A stretch of 64,000 nucleotides of DNA from Corticicoccus populi. Lineage in GTDB: Bacteria > Bacillota > Bacilli > Staphylococcales > Salinicoccaceae. The stretch covers positions 124,001 through 188,000 of the forward strand of contig NZ_JBHUOQ010000005.1 in NCBI RefSeq assembly GCF_042686195.1. The letters are read 5' to 3'. The notes beneath the pieces are model-generated. The model ran no database searches. It saw only the letters and a program-made list of their open reading frames with translations, and was not told where the DNA came from. Positions 26,274 through 35,028 of the stretch are shown in pieces (position 1 is the first letter of the stretch; every line of letters starts with the position of its first letter). A program made the position numbers and the translations under genes.

Positions 26274-27140
26274 TTAATTCAGCATCTCCCATAAATAAAC
26301 CGTAGCATACATACCGTATCCGCCGTAATGCCTCATCTCTTCTTCCACATATTTTACAGAAGGTTTTTCTATATCATCTGTTATTTTTAATACATTTTTT
26401 AACCCTGCATCACCTATCGGCACCGCATTTCTGTATTTAAGACACCGCATTAATACAACATTGGCACTCCATGGCCCGATTCCGCGGAATGAAGTAAGGA
26501 ATTTCAAAACGTCATCATATGACTGATATTTAAGAAGATTTTCTTTTGATAAAACGCCCCTGTCTATTTCAGCCATAATATTTTTAATATATTCTGCTTT
26601 CCTTGTGGAAATCTGCATTTCACGAAGGACATCTACAGATAGTGACGCAATCTCACCTGCTGCCGGCATCATTAAATACTTGTTTCCCCCAAAAGTGACA
26701 TGGTGATTAAAATACTCAACCACACGTTTTTTTAATATATACGCGAAGTGCATCGTAATCTGCTGCCCCAGTACTGACCATAAAAACGCATCCGCAATAT
26801 CCGGATATCCGGTCATTCGAAAGCCTGACAGCTTTTTTATATGATCTTTCAGTCTGACATCATGTTCCGCCCATTCATAAAAACCTGCCACATCATAATC
26901 CAGGTCCAGCCATTCTGTTACATATTTCCGGACCGCTTCATCACTGACACCTTCATTTAAGAGTATCTGAACTTCCACACCGTCAGGCCTGCCCGTCACT
27001 TCAAACAGTACTTTATTTCCTTCGAGTCTTTCAGCCTTACGGATTTTCCCGCCCGACACCTCATAAAGGCAGTCATTCTGCCGCTGCATATACTGATAGG
27101 ACTGCTGAAAATCAAATGCGCCGTTCGCCTGTATCTTCAT
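26274..27140 (-). CDS. DNA-3-methyladenine glycosylase II (AlkA family)
   Basis: Removes alkylated bases in base-excision repair. The 288-residue protein has an N-terminal AlkA_N-like domain, then the HhH-GPD domain. The hairpin is FRGIGPWSANVVLMRC and the catalytic Asp lies in VPIGDAGLKN. Its ATG overlaps the last codons of the upstream M23 gene by 4 bases, so the two are translationally coupled. Confidence 0.88.
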   Translation of the reverse strand: MKIQANGAFDFQQSYQYMQRQNDCLYEVSGGKIRKAERLEGNKVLFEVTGRPDGVEVQILLNEGVSDEAVRKYVTEWLDLDYDVAGFYEWAEHDVRLKDHIKKLSGFRMTGYPDIADAFLWSVLGQQITMHFAYILKKRVVEYFNHHVTFGGNKYLMMPAAGEIASLSVDVLREMQISTRKAEYIKNIMAEIDRGVLSKENLLKYQSYDDVLKFLTSFRGIGPWSANVVLMRCLKYRNAVPIGDAGLKNVLKITDDIEKPSVKYVEEEMRHYGGYGMYATVYLWEMLN

Positions 27141-28000
27141 AGAACATCACCATATACAGTCTCACCCTGGACCGGTTCCAACCCGTCTTCAAACCGAATT
27201 CTGACCGCATCCGCATGATGCGGTTCAATACCGTTCATGACATGGAAGTGCAGATGAGGTGTGTCTGAAGCGCCGCTGTTTCCGCACTGTGCAATTATCT
27301 CTCCCCTTTCAACCATATCTCCCGGGCTGACATTTAGAGAGCCGTTCTTTAAATGTGCAAGTAGTGAGTATTCATTATTATCATGTTCGATGATTACCGC
27401 ATTTCCTTCAGGTGCATCTGTGTTCATACCATACGGTGGATTATCCGGAATACCTGTCAAGACCCGGACTATTCTGCCTCGTGCAGGCGCTGTGACTGCT
27501 GCACCAAATGCATAATATGATGTCAGGTTTTCACGCTCTCCGCTGTGGGACATGCCTGTTTCTTTTCGAATAAAGTCATATGCATACCTCTGGTGACTGT
27601 ATGGATAATGGTAATTCAAAAAACTGTCAGCACCGCCCCATAATATAAACCACTTACCTTTGAACGGCATACTGTATTTATTTACAGTATACTTATTATC
27701 ACTCTCAAACGATTCATGCTCGCCAAATTGAATCCCTATAATTTCAAGACCGGTACTGTAGGCTGTAATAATCATTCGTTTTGACTTTGGGTCCACCCAC
27801 TGATAGCGTTTCACACCCGGCTCAAGCTGATTCTGATTGATTAGTTCAAACCGGCCGGTACCTTCACGGAATGACGATGCTTCTTTAATAAATACCTCTC
27901 TACTCAGCTTTTCTTTAAAGCTGGCCACTGCTGCATCATATATACGGTCAAATGCCCCTTCTGAAAAATAATAGCCAAACTCCTCAGGAAATATACGCAT
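27137..28000 (-). CDS. M23 family metallopeptidase-like protein without signal peptide
   Basis: A 287-residue protein. The N-terminal half (to about 130) resembles the small NTF2-like DUF3887 domain. The C-terminal half is a LytM/M23 domain with SHQRYAYDF (HxxxD zinc pair), the loop HDNNEYSLLAHLKNGSLNV and HLHFHV. All zinc ligands seem present, yet no signal peptide or membrane segment is seen, which is odd for a cell-wall hydrolase. TGGAGG lies 7 bases before the ATG. It overlaps alkA by 4 bases. Confidence 0.75.
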   Translation of the reverse strand: MRIFPEEFGYYFSEGAFDRIYDAAVASFKEKLSREVFIKEASSFREGTGRFELINQNQLEPGVKRYQWVDPKSKRMIITAYSTGLEIIGIQFGEHESFESDNKYTVNKYSMPFKGKWFILWGGADSFLNYHYPYSHQRYAYDFIRKETGMSHSGERENLTSYYAFGAAVTAPARGRIVRVLTGIPDNPPYGMNTDAPEGNAVIIEHDNNEYSLLAHLKNGSLNVSPGDMVERGEIIAQCGNSGASDTPHLHFHVMNGIEPHHADAVRIRFEDGLEPVQGETVYGDVL

Positions 28001-28047
28001 CCTGCAGCCTCCAGTCTAATTTTTTAAAACAAAAGACAGCACATCAA

Positions 28048-28983
28048 CTAATGTTCTGCCTCTTCAATCTGTTCGATTATTTCTTCTGTCTGTTTTTCAA
28101 TTGACTGAAGATCATTCGCAATATAATTATCAAAATTCACTAAAATGACTCTGCTTTCATCTATATTAAGCACTTCTGCAAAACTGGATTTTAATTCACT
28201 GCTTTTTGATAAATCTCTCACACTAATGACTGCATAATCAGTGTCCACTGCACTGAAATCTGCCATTTCATGCTCGACTACCGGACCCTGCTCGATTAAC
28301 TCTGATACAGAATCAGTGATATTAAAATCAAGCACATCATAAACGACTTCTGTTCCATAAGATTGATACGGCCCGTAAACATAAAAGCCGGATTCAGATT
28401 CATTCTGTACGAGAACCAATGCATCAAGCGTACTGGTATCAACCGTCATTTCCCTGCGGTAGGACACTAAATCATCCACCCATTCATGACCGAGTGATTC
28501 AGCAGTATCTTCTTGATTTAAAACAATACCTAAAAACAACAGCTGGTTCAAATAAATTCTTTCACGGAATTTATTCAAAGTATCCGACTGGTAATTTAAA
28601 GGAATTACAGGCGCAATATCCTGGTATTCTTCAATATACTCATCTGCTGAAAATGTAACGATTAAGTCCGGATCAAGCACTCTTAACGCATCGACATCTC
28701 CATATTCAAGATAAGACACATTTGAATCATCATCTATGTATTCACTGTTTTCTATTGATGCGTTAACACCTACCACATCCGCATCTAATAACGACGCATT
28801 ACCAGCATCCATCGCCCGCATCAAGACCACCCGTTCAGGTTCCGCAGGAATTTCCATCTCCCCGATGACCGGTATACTCACCTGTCTGACTGTTCCATCC
28901 TCTGAAACTCCTGTTTCCCTTATACTGTTACATGCAGATAAAATCACAGTCAGTATAATCACACAACAAAATTTTAATTTCAT
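28048..28983 (-). CDS. Iron-siderophore-type ABC substrate-binding lipoprotein
   Basis: A 311-residue surface lipoprotein (signal ending LSAC) of the FhuD/FecB (TroA) fold: PAEPERVVLMRAMDAG, then VVGVNASIEN and DPDLIVTFSADEYIEEY. It probably binds a ferric siderophore or haem-like ligand, but no permease, ATPase or Fur box is evident next to it, so it is an orphan binding protein. Ligand unknown. Confidence 0.75.
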   Translation of the reverse strand: MKLKFCCVIILTVILSACNSIRETGVSEDGTVRQVSIPVIGEMEIPAEPERVVLMRAMDAGNASLLDADVVGVNASIENSEYIDDDSNVSYLEYGDVDALRVLDPDLIVTFSADEYIEEYQDIAPVIPLNYQSDTLNKFRERIYLNQLLFLGIVLNQEDTAESLGHEWVDDLVSYRREMTVDTSTLDALVLVQNESESGFYVYGPYQSYGTEVVYDVLDFNITDSVSELIEQGPVVEHEMADFSAVDTDYAVISVRDLSKSSELKSSFAEVLNIDESRVILVNFDNYIANDLQSIEKQTEEIIEQIEEAEH

Positions 28984-29022
28984 CTTTAAACCCTGCCTTT
29001 AACCTTTTCCTGTTATGCTCAT

Positions 29023-29047
29023 AAAAAAGACCGGCTTGAGACCGGTC
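29023..29047 (-). terminator. Terminator of VanZ/PH-like operon
   Basis: GACCGG/CCGGTC stem followed by TTTTTT on the minus strand, 20 bases after the stop at 29068. Confidence 0.75.
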
Positions 29048-29067
29048 CGTATTAAAAGTCTAATCGT

Positions 29068-29454
29068 CTATACTACAGTTCCATAGTCTTCAATATGCAT
29101 TGCTTTTGCGCGGTACTTACGTAAAAATCTTACAAATTTCTCAAGTTTAATCTGTGGGATACCGTGCATTGTGATTAAGACCTCATTGCCCACCCATATA
29201 TGAAGTATATTACCAAGAAGTATCTGTCTGCTTTGTCTGATATCTGTAATATCTTCAAGACGGATACTCTGTTTTAAAACATTACCGTATCTATCATATA
29301 CGTTCACAAATAAGCGTCTGGTTGTCGGGACAAGTGCCCCTTCGAATATGTGCTGCTCATTAATCTCAAATTCAATAGTACCTGCAAGTTCAGTTCCCGT
29401 TACTTCGTTCTCAAAAAGTGCAACATCTGATAAGTCAGTTATTTTATTACGCAT
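29068..29454 (-). CDS. PH-like (YokE-type) domain protein, unknown
   Basis: A 128-residue soluble protein (MRNKITDLSDVALFENEVTG) made mostly of alternating beta-type segments, compatible with a bacterial PH-like domain; this assignment is by general pattern only. ATG 29454 lies 9 bases after AAAGGGG. It is 14 bases downstream of the VanZ gene and ends at a terminator, so the two form an operon. Confidence 0.55.
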   Translation of the reverse strand: MRNKITDLSDVALFENEVTGTELAGTIEFEINEQHIFEGALVPTTRRLFVNVYDRYGNVLKQSIRLEDITDIRQSRQILLGNILHIWVGNEVLITMHGIPQIKLEKFVRFLRKYRAKAMHIEDYGTVV

Positions 29455-29468
29455 ATTGCACAACCCCT

Positions 29469-30032
29469 TTATTCTTTTGTTGAACTATTACCCTTAGAGA
29501 TTATATTGTAAACAATCTCCAATTTTAAAACGAGTACCCCTAAAAGCATTCCGATAATACCTCCGACAGTATTTAATATTACATCATCAATATTCGTTCC
29601 TCTGCCGACAGGCAGGATAAACTGCAGTGCTTCAATCAAAATTGATGTTAAAGAAGCAGCCACTGTCGTCAAAAATTCCTTACGGGTAATAAGGTAAAGA
29701 AAGAAGCCAAACGGCACAAACAGCAGAACATTCATAATCAATGAATTAATGATCGCGCGTGTTGTTGCAAGCTCCCATGTCTCAATAATACTTTCAAATG
29801 GAACCAACTGCAGTGAATCATTAGGGTACCCTGCCGGTATCAGTGTTACAAGAATCATTCCGACAACTGTCGAAATCATGCCTATATATATCAGCATCGT
29901 AAACTGCCGTCTTTTTGAATTTAATTTATAACCTGATTTTCTGTTTAAAAACAGAAAAAGAATAATGACAACGACAAATATCATTATAAATATAGGAATA
30001 ACAGGTTCAAAAGCATTATACAATTGTTTCAA
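29469..30032 (-). CDS. VanZ family membrane protein
   Basis: A 187-residue protein with about five helices. The VanZ-like core is NSLIMNVLLFVPFGFFLYL followed by IEALQFILPVGRGTNIDDVI and NTVGGIIGMLLG. VanZ confers low-level teicoplanin resistance in enterococci; most chromosomal relatives have no proven role. Confidence 0.8.
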   Translation of the reverse strand: MKQLYNAFEPVIPIFIMIFVVVIILFLFLNRKSGYKLNSKRRQFTMLIYIGMISTVVGMILVTLIPAGYPNDSLQLVPFESIIETWELATTRAIINSLIMNVLLFVPFGFFLYLITRKEFLTTVAASLTSILIEALQFILPVGRGTNIDDVILNTVGGIIGMLLGVLVLKLEIVYNIISKGNSSTKE

Positions 30033-30244
30033 TAAAATTCCCTCTAATCTTTAATAAATTGCCTCTTGTACTTTCACAGCTGTATCCCGTTGTGTCATTT
30101 ATTATAATCACTTTTAAATATTATACATGATTCCACAAAAACTATCAGTGATTAAACTGACGCTTTCTTTAAAAGATAATTATGCTTCCACATCTTATTG
30201 TAATATACACCAAAGTACTCAATATAAAATTACTGAAATCATAT

Positions 30245-30273
30245 TTGACACTTATATCACTTTACGATATATT
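30245..30273 (+). promoter_or_regulatory. Sigma-A promoter of the PadR-DUF2812-ABC operon
   Basis: TTGACA at 30245-30250, 17 bases, TATATT at 30268-30273. The spacer and -10 lie inside the left arm of a large inverted repeat. A second TATAAT at 30298-30303 could be another -10. Confidence 0.7.
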
Positions 30274-30301
30274 AAATGTAGATATATCATAAAGTGATAT
30301 A
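30253..30301 (+). repeat. Large inverted repeat operator for PadR
   Basis: Two 20-bp arms (30253-30272 and 30282-30301) facing each other across 9 bases, matching at 19 of 20 positions. Each arm is itself partly palindromic (ATATC...GATAT), so there are probably two operator copies. It overlaps the promoter of a padR gene that starts 20 bases downstream, which points to autorepression. Confidence 0.75.
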
Positions 30302-30320
30302 ATAAAAATGAGGTGACAGA

Positions 30321-30638
30321 GTGAAAAATAAAGACCAGATTACAGACTCAATGTTTTATATTATGGCCGCTCTTGTTAAACCGAGACATGGCTATGCCAT
30401 TATGAATTTAATTGAAGAAACAACGGACGGTGCAATTACAATCGGTCCCGCTTCAATGTATACAATTATTAAGAAGCTGTTGAAGCTGGAATGGATTTAT
30501 TTGTACGACGGGCTCGATTCAAGACGTAAAACTTATCTCCTTACAGATGAAGGCAGAACAGTTTTTGAGGCAGAATTGAAAGTGAGGAAACAGATGATCA
30601 ACTCTGCAGAAAAAGAGTTAAAGGAGGAAATAGAATGA
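30321..30638 (+). CDS. PadR family transcriptional regulator
   Basis: A 105-residue winged-helix protein: DSMFYIMAALVKPRHGYAIM, then GPASMYTIIKKLLK (recognition helix) and GLDSRRKTYLLTDEG (wing). GTG start, 5 bases after GAGGTG. It heads a four-gene operon with a DUF2812 protein and an ABC-2 exporter, a common arrangement in which PadR represses its own exporter until an inducer appears. Confidence 0.9.
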   Translation: MKNKDQITDSMFYIMAALVKPRHGYAIMNLIEETTDGAITIGPASMYTIIKKLLKLEWIYLYDGLDSRRKTYLLTDEGRTVFEAELKVRKQMINSAEKELKEEIE

Positions 30639-31351
30639 CCAAACAGAAATATATCATGTCAGGCGGACTGGCTTTCTCTGAATCAAAGGATATGGAAAAG
30701 TTAAGAAAATATTCATTAAAAGGCTGGCATTTGAGCAGCTTCAGCTTTCTTGGCTACACACTGACTAAAGGAATCAAAAAAGATTATATCTATAATTTAG
30801 ATTATCACAGCATAACACCAGACGAGAAAGAAGAATATATTAATTTGTTCTCCGCCTCCGGCTGGACTCATGTGACATCTATAGACAATATTCATTTATT
30901 CCGGGCATCCCCTGAAACAAAGCCGATTTATACAGACTCTGACACTTCAGTTCAAAAGTATAAACGTTCATGCAGATCAACAGCGGCTGTCGCCATACCT
31001 GTTATTTTGATTACTGCTGCAGCCTGGATTCTTGCATTATCCTTTTCCGGAACCGCGGGTACTGTACTTATGATTACTGCCGCAGTATTAAGTATTATCG
31101 CCGTACCGGCGGCAATGACACTTACTGCTTCCTGGCACAGCAAATGGAAAGCGGAAGGGAAACGAATACCGGTATTACTGATTAAAATAATACCATTTGT
31201 CATCATACTTACTGCCACTTCTGTTCTGCTGTCATTTAACTCTCTCAACTCATCTGTGGAGCTTTTGGTTTACATGACAGCAGGTGCAGTAGGCTTCCCG
31301 GCAGTCGTTTGGATGATTATGTCCACATACCAGCGGGTAAAAAGAAATTAA
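30635..31351 (+). CDS. DUF2812 domain membrane protein
   Basis: A 238-residue protein with the DUF2812 domain at about residues 1-110 (LRKYSLKGWHLSSFSFLGYT, FSASGWTHV) followed by four hydrophobic helices. DUF2812 proteins habitually follow padR genes, and some regulate PadR or a linked transporter. Its ATG overlaps the padR stop by 4 bases. It may be the sensor of the system; that is inference. Confidence 0.85.
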   Translation: MTKQKYIMSGGLAFSESKDMEKLRKYSLKGWHLSSFSFLGYTLTKGIKKDYIYNLDYHSITPDEKEEYINLFSASGWTHVTSIDNIHLFRASPETKPIYTDSDTSVQKYKRSCRSTAAVAIPVILITAAAWILALSFSGTAGTVLMITAAVLSIIAVPAAMTLTASWHSKWKAEGKRIPVLLIKIIPFVIILTATSVLLSFNSLNSSVELLVYMTAGAVGFPAVVWMIMSTYQRVKRN

Positions 31352-31388
31352 GATTTGTATCAATCACAATATAAGGAGGAACTGAACT

Positions 31389-32288
31389 ATGAGCCTCAAA
31401 CTCACACACTTAACGAAAACATTCGGCAGCAACACGGCAGTTGATGATATTAATCTGGATGTTCCAAAAGGAAGCATGTACGGTTTTCTCGGGGGAAACG
31501 GTGCAGGTAAAACAACAACGTTCCGTATGATTCTCGGGCTTCTGACACAAACAACCGGAGAGATTACCTATGATGGCAAGAAAATCGATTACTCAATGAC
31601 TGATAAAATCGGTTATCTGCCCGAAGAACGGGGGCTTCATCCTAAACTCAAAGTTTCCGAACAGGTAAAATACCTCGGCAAATTAAAAGGAATGTCCACA
31701 AAAGAAGTAAATAACAAACTGGATTACTGGCTGGAACGATTTGAAGTTCCTGAAAACAGAGAAAAAAAGATTGAAAAACTGTCTAAGGGTAACCAGCAGA
31801 AGATTCAATTAATTGCCTCAATTATTCATAACCCGGAACTGATTATTCTGGATGAACCATTCAGCGGGCTCGACCCCGTAAATGTAGAAATGCTCAAATC
31901 AGCAGTAAAAGAGCTGAATAAAGACGGTGCGACAATAATATTCAGTACACATCGTATGGAGCATGTTGAAGAACTATGTGAAGAACTTTGTATTCTTAAT
32001 AAAGGTAAACAGATTGTCAGCGGAAACATTGACCAGATTAAAGATGATTTCGGTCAAAAAGATATCATCATTGAAGGCGATCATGACGTGTCTTTCATTA
32101 AAGCAATGCCCGGCGTTCTTGATGTAAAACGTGTCCGAAATAAAACCACCGTAAAAATTGCGGATGAACAGTTTGCCGAACCAATATTCAATGAAGTCAT
32201 CAAGCTCGGCTACTTCAAACGATTCCAGGTTCAGGAACCTTCAATCAACGATATATTTATCGCTAAAGTAGGTGAAAAATATGAATAA
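31389..32288 (+). CDS. ABC-2 exporter ATP-binding protein (NatA-like)
   Basis: A 299-residue ATPase: Walker A GGNGAGKTT at residues 35-43, signature LSKGNQQKIQ, Walker B LIILDEPFSGLDP, and a C-terminal domain typical of NatA/CcmA-type exporters. AAGGAGG lies 8 bases before the ATG. It overlaps the start of the permease gene. It energises the membrane protein encoded next. Confidence 0.92.
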   Translation: MSLKLTHLTKTFGSNTAVDDINLDVPKGSMYGFLGGNGAGKTTTFRMILGLLTQTTGEITYDGKKIDYSMTDKIGYLPEERGLHPKLKVSEQVKYLGKLKGMSTKEVNNKLDYWLERFEVPENREKKIEKLSKGNQQKIQLIASIIHNPELIILDEPFSGLDPVNVEMLKSAVKELNKDGATIIFSTHRMEHVEELCEELCILNKGKQIVSGNIDQIKDDFGQKDIIIEGDHDVSFIKAMPGVLDVKRVRNKTTVKIADEQFAEPIFNEVIKLGYFKRFQVQEPSINDIFIAKVGEKYE

Positions 32289-33480
32289 GTTTATGACAAC
32301 CTTTTCTCAGACATACATTAGTAAAATCCGTGCTAAATCATTTATATTTACTACACTGTTAATTGTACTCCTTGTATTTGCAGGAGCGAACTTTGATAAA
32401 ATTATCGATTTGTTTGATTCAAGTGAAGATATCGCGACTGTTGAAGTGAATGCAGATGAAAATATTGCCGGACAGTTTGAAGCAATGCTCGGCAGTATGA
32501 GCGATAATATCGAAGTGGTAGATGCAGACGGGGATGCTGTAGTAACTATTGAAGACAGTCAGCCGTTATCTGCAGAAGTATCAAGTGAGAATGAAATCTC
32601 TTCAAACCAGTCTTCCGAAATTGAGCTTGCATTGAATGAACTGAACCGGCAGAGTATAATCAATTCTCTCGAACTGACTGAAGAAGATGCCGCTCTTTTA
32701 ACATCGGAAGTTTCCGTACAGTATGATGTCACTTCTGAAACAGACGACAGCAGTGCTGCAGATGAGTCCGGGATGGAGCCGTTAAATATTGTAATTTTCT
32801 ATATCGCAGTTCTTGGTATGTTCATGATTATCATTAACTACGCCAGTCAGATTGCGATGGAGATATCCATGGAAAAATCATCCCGTGTTATTGAAATGAT
32901 TGTTTCCAGCGTGAAGCCTGTCAGCCATGTTCTTGCGAAAATATCGGCAATCATACTCGTCAGCTTCACACAGTTGTTTGTCATTGTTATTGCCATTGTA
33001 TCAGCAATCTATATATTTAATTTAAATGAAGTGTTTGATGAATTCGGACTTGAAGTCAGTGACAATACTGTGCCTATGCTGATTTACAGCATCATCTTCC
33101 TGGTACTCGGTCTTGTATTGTACTTGACTGTTTCTGCAATGCTTGGTTCATTCGTTAACCGGATGGAAGATCTGCAACAGGCATTAATGCCGATCACCTT
33201 CATGTCCATTGCAGGATTGTACCTGGGGATGTTTAACCTGATGACGCCAGACACTTTACTTGTAAAAATCACCAGTTATTTCCCTTTCTTCACACCATTC
33301 GTCATGCCGCTTCGGATACTTGACGGAGAAACCAGTCAGGCAACACTTCTGATTGGTATCGCAATACTGATTGTCACTATTGTAATTTCTGTATTTCTTG
33401 CGGCAAGTATTTACAGAAACAGTGTTCTTTCCACTGAAAAAGGGATTATTAAAAATTTAAAACGCATTAGAAAACAGTAA
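32281..33480 (+). CDS. ABC-2 exporter permease (NatB-like)
   Basis: A 399-residue permease: first helix about residues 20-40, a long extracellular segment (about 45-175), then five or six helices. ATG 32281 is 5 bases after AGGTGA; an in-frame GTG at 32272 is less likely. Related to NatB/YhaP-type sodium or drug exporters; the substrate is unknown. Last gene of the PadR operon, ending at a terminator. Confidence 0.88.
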   Translation: MNKFMTTFSQTYISKIRAKSFIFTTLLIVLLVFAGANFDKIIDLFDSSEDIATVEVNADENIAGQFEAMLGSMSDNIEVVDADGDAVVTIEDSQPLSAEVSSENEISSNQSSEIELALNELNRQSIINSLELTEEDAALLTSEVSVQYDVTSETDDSSAADESGMEPLNIVIFYIAVLGMFMIIINYASQIAMEISMEKSSRVIEMIVSSVKPVSHVLAKISAIILVSFTQLFVIVIAIVSAIYIFNLNEVFDEFGLEVSDNTVPMLIYSIIFLVLGLVLYLTVSAMLGSFVNRMEDLQQALMPITFMSIAGLYLGMFNLMTPDTLLVKITSYFPFFTPFVMPLRILDGETSQATLLIGIAILIVTIVISVFLAASIYRNSVLSTEKGIIKNLKRIRKQ

Positions 33481-33494
33481 GATTGAATATAAAG

Positions 33495-33532
33495 ACACAC
33501 ATGGCGGGAAATCTCCCGTCATGTGTGTTTTT
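33495..33532 (+). terminator. Terminator of the PadR-ABC operon
   Basis: ACACACATG.CGGGA pairs with TCCCG.CATGTGTGT, followed by TTTTT; it lies between convergent genes. Confidence 0.8.
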
Positions 33533-33534
33533 CG

Positions 33535-34248
33535 TTATATCTCTGTATCCGTAATCACTGTAACATCACTGTGTTTTTGTAAAATGGATGCGGGAAGATC
33601 TTCTGTAACTTCCCCTTCAATCATCCGGAAAAGTGCATCTTTTTTCTTTTCGCCTGACGCCAAAAGGACAATCGATTTTGCATTCATCATTGTTTGCAGT
33701 CCCATAGTCAATGCATATCCTGGTACTTCATCATCGGATTCGAAAAATCTTGCGTTCGCTTCAATAGTATTTTGGGTCAGCTGAATCACATGAGTCCCCT
33801 GATCAAAAGGCGTCCCCGGCTCATTAAATGCAATATGCCCGTTACGCCCGATTCCCATTATCATTAAATCGATGCCTCCGAGCTCTTCAATCAGCCGGTC
33901 ATAATCTGCCGCTTCTTTCTCTAAATCCGAAGCCTTACCGTTAGGAATAAATGTATTTTCATCAGGGATATTTACTTTATCAAAGAAAGCAGTCTGCATA
34001 TAATGGCGGTAGCTCGCTTCATGTGAGCCGTCAAGCCCGACATATTCATCCAGATTTACAGTATAGACATGGCTCATATCTATATTATTTTCATTAATAA
34101 TCTGTGCCAGATAATGATACATTTTCAAAGGCGTGCCGCCGGTCGGCAGACCGAGAACAATTCTTTCAGACGATGTAATTTTTCCAGCAATAAATTGAGC
34201 ACATTTTCTGCTCATTTCATCGTAATCATGTACGTTAATAATTTCCAT
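33535..34248 (-). CDS. nagB: Glucosamine-6-phosphate deaminase
   Basis: Converts glucosamine-6-P to fructose-6-P and ammonia. GLPTGGTPLKMYHYL, NLDEYVGLDG (catalytic Asp region) and GIGRNGHIAFNEPG are diagnostic; 237 residues. It is about 10 kb from nagE/nagA and lies 26 bases after pcp on the same strand, so it appears to be cotranscribed with pcp rather than with the other nag genes. Confidence 0.95.
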   Translation of the reverse strand: MEIINVHDYDEMSRKCAQFIAGKITSSERIVLGLPTGGTPLKMYHYLAQIINENNIDMSHVYTVNLDEYVGLDGSHEASYRHYMQTAFFDKVNIPDENTFIPNGKASDLEKEAADYDRLIEELGGIDLMIMGIGRNGHIAFNEPGTPFDQGTHVIQLTQNTIEANARFFESDDEVPGYALTMGLQTMMNAKSIVLLASGEKKKDALFRMIEGEVTEDLPASILQKHSDVTVITDTEI

Positions 34249-34274
34249 TTTGGATTACCCTCCAGCAATGTTTT

Positions 34275-34871
34275 CTACAAGGACTCTATAATGAGCTTAA
34301 CGGCATCATTGATGTCTTTTTGTGACCAGCTCGGCTTTTGAAGCGCGCTCCCTATTTCATGATTTGCAGGTGTATGAATAAAACCTGCCGGGACATTCAT
34401 ATTTTTATTTTGAAGATAGTAAAGTGTACTGTACATTAAATTATTACATAAATAAGTGCCCGCCGAATTTGTTATTCTTGCAGGAATGTCAGACTCTAAA
34501 AGTGTTTTTTCAAGCTTTTTTAACGGCAGTGTGGAAAATATACCATCCGCACCTTCAGTTTCAATTTTTTCACCATCCGGTTTATATCCGCTGTTATCTT
34601 TTTTACCGTCTCTGCAGTTAATCGCAATACGGTCCAGGTCGATCGTATGAATACCGCCGGCAAGACCAAGATTAATTACAGCATCCGGTTGAATGGTATC
34701 AATATCCTCTTGTATCAGAGACTTTATTTCATCAAAAACAACTGGATACACCCTGCCGGTTATTTTATAATCACCAATAGTTTGACCGTCCAGATATTTA
34801 ACGGCTGACTCAGTTGGATTCGTTTTAAAATCAAGAAATGGTTCGTAACCTGTTAACAACAACTTTTTCAT
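34275..34871 (-). CDS. pcp: Pyrrolidone-carboxylate peptidase (pyroglutamyl peptidase I)
   Basis: Removes N-terminal pyroglutamate from peptides, releasing 5-oxoproline. ATG 34871 lies 8 bases after GGAGGG and gives 198 residues. Catalytic Cys142 (GTYLCNNLMY) and His166 (GFIHTPAN) are present. The third residue, Glu81 of B. amyloliquefaciens Pcp (PERVAIN), aligns to Asp80 here (LDRIAIN). Its product would feed the nearby pxp operon. Confidence 0.9.
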   Translation of the reverse strand: MKKLLLTGYEPFLDFKTNPTESAVKYLDGQTIGDYKITGRVYPVVFDEIKSLIQEDIDTIQPDAVINLGLAGGIHTIDLDRIAINCRDGKKDNSGYKPDGEKIETEGADGIFSTLPLKKLEKTLLESDIPARITNSAGTYLCNNLMYSTLYYLQNKNMNVPAGFIHTPANHEIGSALQKPSWSQKDINDAVKLIIESL

Positions 34872-34947
34872 CAATATCACCCTCCAGTATTACTATATCA
34901 GATAACAATAGATAAAACGCTTTATCCATATTATTTTGATTATAATA

Positions 34948-34990
34948 AAATCCGCCAATGAAAAGGATTTAATCCTCCATCAGCGGAATT
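34948..34990 (-). terminator. Terminator of the DinB-like gene
   Basis: On the minus strand CCGC.GATGGAGGAT folds with ATCCTTTTCAT.GGCGG, followed by ATTTTATT. An imperfect but long hairpin. Confidence 0.6.
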
Positions 34991-35028
34991 CATTAAAAGT
35001 ATTACTGCACAACATATTTAATCTGCTT

